Shown here one piece after another: positions 62,036 to 64,000 of a stretch of 64,000 nucleotides of DNA. Origin of the DNA: Aminobacter niigataensis (GTDB taxonomy: Bacteria > Pseudomonadota > Alphaproteobacteria > Rhizobiales > Rhizobiaceae). The stretch lies in NCBI RefSeq assembly GCF_014200015.1, contig NZ_JACHOT010000001.1, forward strand, positions 1,302,001 through 1,366,000. Direction: 5' to 3'. Within the stretch, counting starts at the first letter, position 1. Every line of letters begins with the position of its first letter. Under the pieces are notes generated by a model. That model made no database searches and was not told where the DNA came from. It saw only the letters and a program-made list of their open reading frames with translations. A program made the translations under genes and the position numbers.

Positions 62036-64000
62036 TCAGCCAGCGTCGCGAACCCGCGACAGCGCGGTGTCGAGCTTTTCCTGCGTCTGGCGATAGTCCT
62101 CGAGCTTTTCGCGCTCGGCTGCGACAATCTCCTCGGGCGCGGAAGCGACGAATTTTTCGTTCGACAGCTTCTTGTGCAGCCGGGCGATCTCCTCGGTGGT
62201 CTTGGCCAATTCCTTCTGCAGGCGCGCGGCTTCAGCCGTCAGGTCGATCAGGCTGCCGAGCGGCAGGCAGGCGGTGGCCTCGCCGGCGACGATCTGGGCC
62301 GCGCCCTTGGGCGCTGCCGCCTCATGGGTGATCTCGCCGACACGGGCCAGGCGCGCGATCGCCGACTGGTGACGCTTCAGGCGCTCAAGCGTCTCGTCAT
62401 TGGCGCCGACAAAGACCAGCGGCGCGATCGCCGCCGGCGGCACGTTCATCTCCGAGCGCACCGAGCGGATGCCGCTGACCAGGTCGACCAGCCAGTTGAT
62501 CTCGGCCGCAGAGGCTCCGTCCTCGAAGTCGGGCGAGGGCCAGGCAGCATGGCACAGCAGCGACGGCCGCTCCTTGCCCTCGCCCGCCGTGTGCGCCCAC
62601 AGCTCCTCGGTCATGAACGGCATCATCGGATGCAGCATCTTATAGATCTCGTCCAGCACGAACGCCGCGACTGCCTGACTTTCGGCCTTGGCCGCCTCGT
62701 CCTCGCCCATGAAGATCGGCTTCAGCAGCTCCAGATACCAGTCGCAGAAGGTGTTCCAGACAAAGCGATAGGCCGCGCCCGCCGCCTCGTTGAAGCGATA
62801 GCTGGTGATCGACGCCGTCACCTCGCGCGTGGCGCGGGTGAGCTCGGTCAGGATCCAGCGGTTGACGGTGAGCTTGGCATCGTTGAGCCAGAACTCGTCG
62901 TTGCGCGCCACGCCGTTCATCTCGGCAAAACGCGTGGCGTTCCAGAGCTTGGTGCCGAAGTTGCGGTAGCCGGCAATGCGGGCCGGGTCGAGCTTCACGT
63001 CGCGGCCCTGGGCAGCCATGATCGCAAGCGTGAAACGCAAGGCATCGGCGCCGTATTCGTCGACCAGCTCGATCGGATCGATGACGTTGCCCTTCGACTT
63101 CGACATCTTCTGGCCGCTCTTGTCGCGAACCAGCGCATGGACATAGACCGTGTGGAACGGCTCCTCGTCCATGAAATGCAGGCCCATCATCATCATCCGG
63201 GCGACCCAGAAGAAGATGATGTCGAAGCCGGTCACCAGCACGTCGGTCTGGTAGTAGGTGTCGAGTTCGGGCGTCTTGTCGGGCCAGCCGAGCGTCGAGA
63301 ACGGCCACAGCGCCGACGAGAACCATGTGTCGAGCACGTCCTCGTCGCGGGTCAGGATCTTGCCGGGCTCGAAATTCTCAAGCTGCTCCTCAACCCAGGC
63401 CTTCCACGGCCCGTCAAGGGCGAGATAGTGCTGGACCGCCGCATCGAGCGCCTCTTCTTCGGTGCGCTCGACGAAGACGTGGCCGTCCGGGCCATACCAG
63501 GCCGGGATCTGGTGTCCCCACCACAGCTGGCGCGACACGCACCAGGGCTGGATGTTCTCCATCCAGTCAAAATAGGTCTTTTCCCAGTTCTTGGGCACGA
63601 AGTTGGTACGGCCCTCGCGCACGCTGCGTATGGCGGGCTTCGCCATCTCGGCAGCGTTGACCCACCACTGGTCGGTCAGATACGGCTCGATCGGCACGCC
63701 GCCACGGTCGCCATGTGGCACCATGTGCTTGTGCGGCTCGATCTTGTCGAGGAACCCGCCCTCCTCCATGATCTGGACCACCAGCTTGCGCGCAGCGAAG
63801 CGGTCGAGGCCGTGCAACTGCGCCCAGACACCATCGCGCATGTCGTTGCGCTCGAGGCCTTCGAGGAACTCGTCATTGTCGACGATGTTGATGCTGGCCT
63901 CGACGGTCAGGATGTTGATCGCCGGCAGATTGTTCCGCTTGCCGACCTCGAAGTCGTTGAAGTCGTGCGCAGGCGTGATCTTGACCGCGCCCGAACCCTT
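62036..64000 (-). CDS. valS: Valyl-tRNA synthetase, N-terminus beyond the window
   Basis: The last 655 codons of valS; the frame is open to the right edge. GAVKITPAHDFNDFEVGKR is the first visible motif. The ISRQLWWGHQIPAWYG-like CVSRQLWWGHQIPAWYG is in the catalytic core and KMSKSKGNVIDP is the KMSKS loop. The anticodon domain and the C-terminal coiled coil (AARLQKELAKTTEEIARLHKKL) that binds tRNA follow. It charges tRNA-Val. Confidence 0.96.
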   Translation of the reverse strand, partial: KGSGAVKITPAHDFNDFEVGKRNNLPAINILTVEASINIVDNDEFLEGLERNDMRDGVWAQLHGLDRFAARKLVVQIMEEGGFLDKIEPHKHMVPHGDRGGVPIEPYLTDQWWVNAAEMAKPAIRSVREGRTNFVPKNWEKTYFDWMENIQPWCVSRQLWWGHQIPAWYGPDGHVFVERTEEEALDAAVQHYLALDGPWKAWVEEQLENFEPGKILTRDEDVLDTWFSSALWPFSTLGWPDKTPELDTYYQTDVLVTGFDIIFFWVARMMMMGLHFMDEEPFHTVYVHALVRDKSGQKMSKSKGNVIDPIELVDEYGADALRFTLAIMAAQGRDVKLDPARIAGYRNFGTKLWNATRFAEMNGVARNDEFWLNDAKLTVNRWILTELTRATREVTASITSYRFNEAAGAAYRFVWNTFCDWYLELLKPIFMGEDEAAKAESQAVAAFVLDEIYKMLHPMMPFMTEELWAHTAGEGKERPSLLCHAAWPSPDFEDGASAAEINWLVDLVSGIRSVRSEMNVPPAAIAPLVFVGANDETLERLKRHQSAIARLARVGEITHEAAAPKGAAQIVAGEATACLPLGSLIDLTAEAARLQKELAKTTEEIARLHKKLSNEKFVASAPEEIVAAEREKLEDYRQTQEKLDTALSRVRDAG

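Overview
The window (about 64 kb, GC-rich) comes from the chromosome of an alphaproteobacterium of the order Hyphomicrobiales. The best guess is the Mesorhizobium/Aminobacter group (Phyllobacteriaceae). This rests on an ExoR-type Sel1 regulator, two 46-residue DUF1127 proteins, a fused secDF next to yajC, and the run argS - SPOR protein - nagZ - scpA - scpB - (ABC ATPase) - tatA-tatB-tatC - serS - surE - pcm. The genus is an inference from gene content and protein style, not from a marker gene search.

Region 1 (1 to about 25.8 kb) is one end of a temperate-phage-like element; its other end lies left of the window. A tyrosine integrase (24279-25709) closes it on the right. No capsid, portal, terminase or tail gene is visible, so the window holds only cargo, replication, regulation and recombination. 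From left to right: an AT-rich, partial zinc-dependent phospholipase C-like gene; a leftward early operon (DUF6362 protein, small proteins, NrdR-like zinc ribbon, DnaB-type helicase, RuvC-like resolvase, RMF-motif protein, tiny membrane peptides, YdaS/Cro-like regulator) interrupted by two opposite-strand two-TM membrane genes; a short XRE repressor; an accessory block (membrane protein, mini-lipoprotein, DUF433/DUF5615 toxin-antitoxin pair, PD-(D/E)XK-like protein, adenine-type methyltransferase); and a long rightward early operon (13210-22279) with mostly ATGA/TGATG-coupled genes. That operon includes a DUF3799-like nuclease, RecT, two HNH-type proteins, an HD hydrolase and a DUF4326 protein. 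Before the integrase sits a leftward cassette of three unrecognised genes (22286-24175).

The repressor region and the start of the rightward operon, 4.8 kb apart, share a 20-bp identical promoter/operator block. The dyad GAAAG-N5-CTTTC occurs four times, twice at each locus. One repressor therefore probably controls both early operons, and the accessory block lies between them.

Region 2 (about 25.9-64 kb) is core chromosome: a GT4 glycosyltransferase; a GDYXXLXY/DUF2157 membrane pair; two DUF1127 genes followed by a cassette of nine hairpins displaying CCUCCUCCC (CcsR/cuckoo-type sRNAs); a secreted C/H/D protein; trmFO; a GNAT; homologues of the two mitochondrial complex I assembly factors NDUFAF6 and NDUFAF3 next to secDF-yajC; a DUF815 ATPase; an NlpD-like lipoprotein; pcm-surE-serS; tatABC; an orphan ABC ATPase; scpAB; nagZ; a 1072-residue SPOR protein; argS; dgt; erpA; a VOC protein; a DUF4375 protein; an NCS2 permease; xth; exoR; a FadL-type porin; and the 3' part of valS, which runs off the right edge.

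No tRNA, rRNA, CRISPR array or insertion sequence was recognised.
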